From the NCBI GenBank assembly GCA_016786565.1, contig JAEUVY010000110.1, positions 1-53,747 on the forward strand: DNA of 53,747 bases, read 5' to 3'. Source of the stretch: Flavipsychrobacter sp. Its GTDB lineage: Bacteria; Bacteroidota; Bacteroidia; Chitinophagales; Chitinophagaceae. The position numbers were made by a program, and so were the translations under genes. This document shows, piece after piece, positions 53,410-53,747 of this stretch (its first letter is position 1; the number at the start of each line of letters is the position of its first letter). Under the pieces are notes generated by a model. That model searched no databases. It saw only the letters and a list, made by a program, of their open reading frames with translations, and had not been told where the DNA came from.

Positions 53410-53545
53410 GAAAATAAATTTGCAAAAACAATTTGGTGGTTTGAAAATGCTTCTCTACTTTTGCACTCCCTTACTGAAACAGAGTAACGGAAAAATAAAG
53501 AAAAGTTCTTAAAAAATTAAAAGTAAGATGCGCGGTTGATGCCGC
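53410..53545 (+). repeat. 136-bp direct repeat, unit 1
   Basis: This unit is identical to 53612-53747 except for three substitutions and includes promoter 2. The repeat period is 202 bp. The window ends exactly at the end of the second unit. Confidence 0.9.
53432..53463 (+). promoter_or_regulatory. Tandem promoter 2
   Basis: TTTG (53432-53435), a 20-nt spacer and TACTTTTG (53456-53463), then GCACTCCCTTA. A short hairpin (ttact/agtaa) lies in the early transcript, and a gttctt box follows. Confidence 0.75.
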
Positions 53546-53571
53546 TGTCCGGTTCAAGTCCGGAGCGTTTT
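53543..53571 (+). terminator. Hairpin with T run between tandem promoters
   Basis: cgc-(tg)-tccgg and ccgga-gcg pair around a 7-nt loop ttcaagt, followed by tttt. This is the shape of an intrinsic terminator. The loop and stem also resemble a tRNA T-arm (ggttcaagtcc), but no other tRNA part is present. Confidence 0.45.
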
Positions 53572-53611
53572 CAGAGGTTGGTGAACGATAGCTTCTGAAG
53601 CCGAGAATAGT

Positions 53612-53747
53612 GAAAATAAATTTTCAAAAACAATTTGGTGGTTTGAAAATGCTTCTCTACCTTTGCACTCCCTTACTGAAACAGAGTAACGGAAAAGTAA
53701 AGAAAAGTTCTTAAAAAATTAAAAGTAAGATGCGCGGTTGATGCCGC
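53612..53747 (+). repeat. 136-bp direct repeat, unit 2
   Basis: The second unit of the tandem repeat differs from unit 1 at three positions, one of them inside the -7 element (TACTTTTG to TACCTTTG, still consensus). Confidence 0.9.
53634..53665 (+). promoter_or_regulatory. Tandem promoter 3
   Basis: TTTG (53634-53637), a 20-nt spacer and TACCTTTG (53658-53665), then GCACTCCCTTA. It drives transcription out of the window, probably into a stable-RNA operon (inference). Confidence 0.75.

Noticed and set aside
53530..53570. tRNA gene suggested by ggttcaagtcc
   Set aside because: Only a T-arm-like hairpin is present. No acceptor stem, D-arm or anticodon arm can be drawn on either side, and a T run follows.

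Overview
The window looks like chromosomal DNA of a Bacteroidota bacterium, most likely from the Chitinophagales/Chitinophagaceae side. Four things support this: families largely confined to the phylum (DUF4270, DUF3822, DUF3667, a T9SS-type C-terminal sorting domain), many short-leader lipoproteins, LytTR/propeller two-component pairs, and promoters of the Bacteroidota type (TTTG, 19-21 nt, TAnnTTTG) before many genes. Both ends lie in repeated sequence, so this is probably a whole assembly contig. That is inference.

Layout. 1-3.4 kb: a type I restriction R subunit with an unusual triple Cys cluster, then a small caspase-fold (CHAT-like) protein; hsdM and hsdS are not in view. 3.4-13.7 kb: core genes (malate dehydrogenase, S-adenosylmethionine synthetase), a DUF3667 membrane protein, a small methyltransferase, an SGNH hydrolase, a lipoprotein and an NHL-repeat secreted protein. 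These are separated by long intergenic stretches packed with a composite repeat, several copies of which carry short palindromes at different places. 13.7-19.9 kb: glmS, a DUF4270 lipoprotein and a short glycogen-synthase-like gene in one leftward operon, divergent from panC; then a lone moaA behind a GGGATTT microsatellite. 20-23.7 kb: a propeller/LytS-type histidine kinase and its LytTR regulator. 23.8-27.2 kb: an accessory island with a lipoprotein, a HigBA toxin-antitoxin pair, a cold-shock protein, and an XRE-DUF6922/AbiEii pair whose toxin gene has two in-frame stops. 27.3-37.1 kb: a 1312-aa Pls/PosA-family synthetase (poly-epsilon-lysine-synthetase architecture), a SWIM/SNF2 helicase and an Fn3 secreted protein. 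37.1-46.5 kb: a secreted HExxH protein with a tiny membrane partner, ahcY, a small lipoprotein, a membrane-protein pair, an MlaF-like ATPase, the DUF3822-rsmD-coaD operon and a hydroxyacyl-CoA dehydrogenase. 46.5-53.2 kb: a four-gene signalling cluster (REC-pseudokinase, multi-PAS kinase, single-domain REC, NarL-type regulator) and a bestrophin-like channel. 53.3-53.7 kb: three tandem strong promoters of the kind seen before stable-RNA operons; no RNA gene itself is visible.

How genes work together. metK and ahcY are two steps of the activated-methyl cycle that serves the methyltransferases here (rsmD and the 5.6-kb gene). panC and coaD belong to CoA synthesis, and CoA feeds the phosphopantetheine arm that the Pls-like synthetase needs. 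glmS makes the amino sugar for the cell envelope. The most notable items are the Pls-like synthetase, the HsdR/CHAT-like pair, the degenerate AbiEii gene, the REC-pseudokinase, an RsmD lacking its (D/N)PPY acidic residue, and the nested palindromic repeats.
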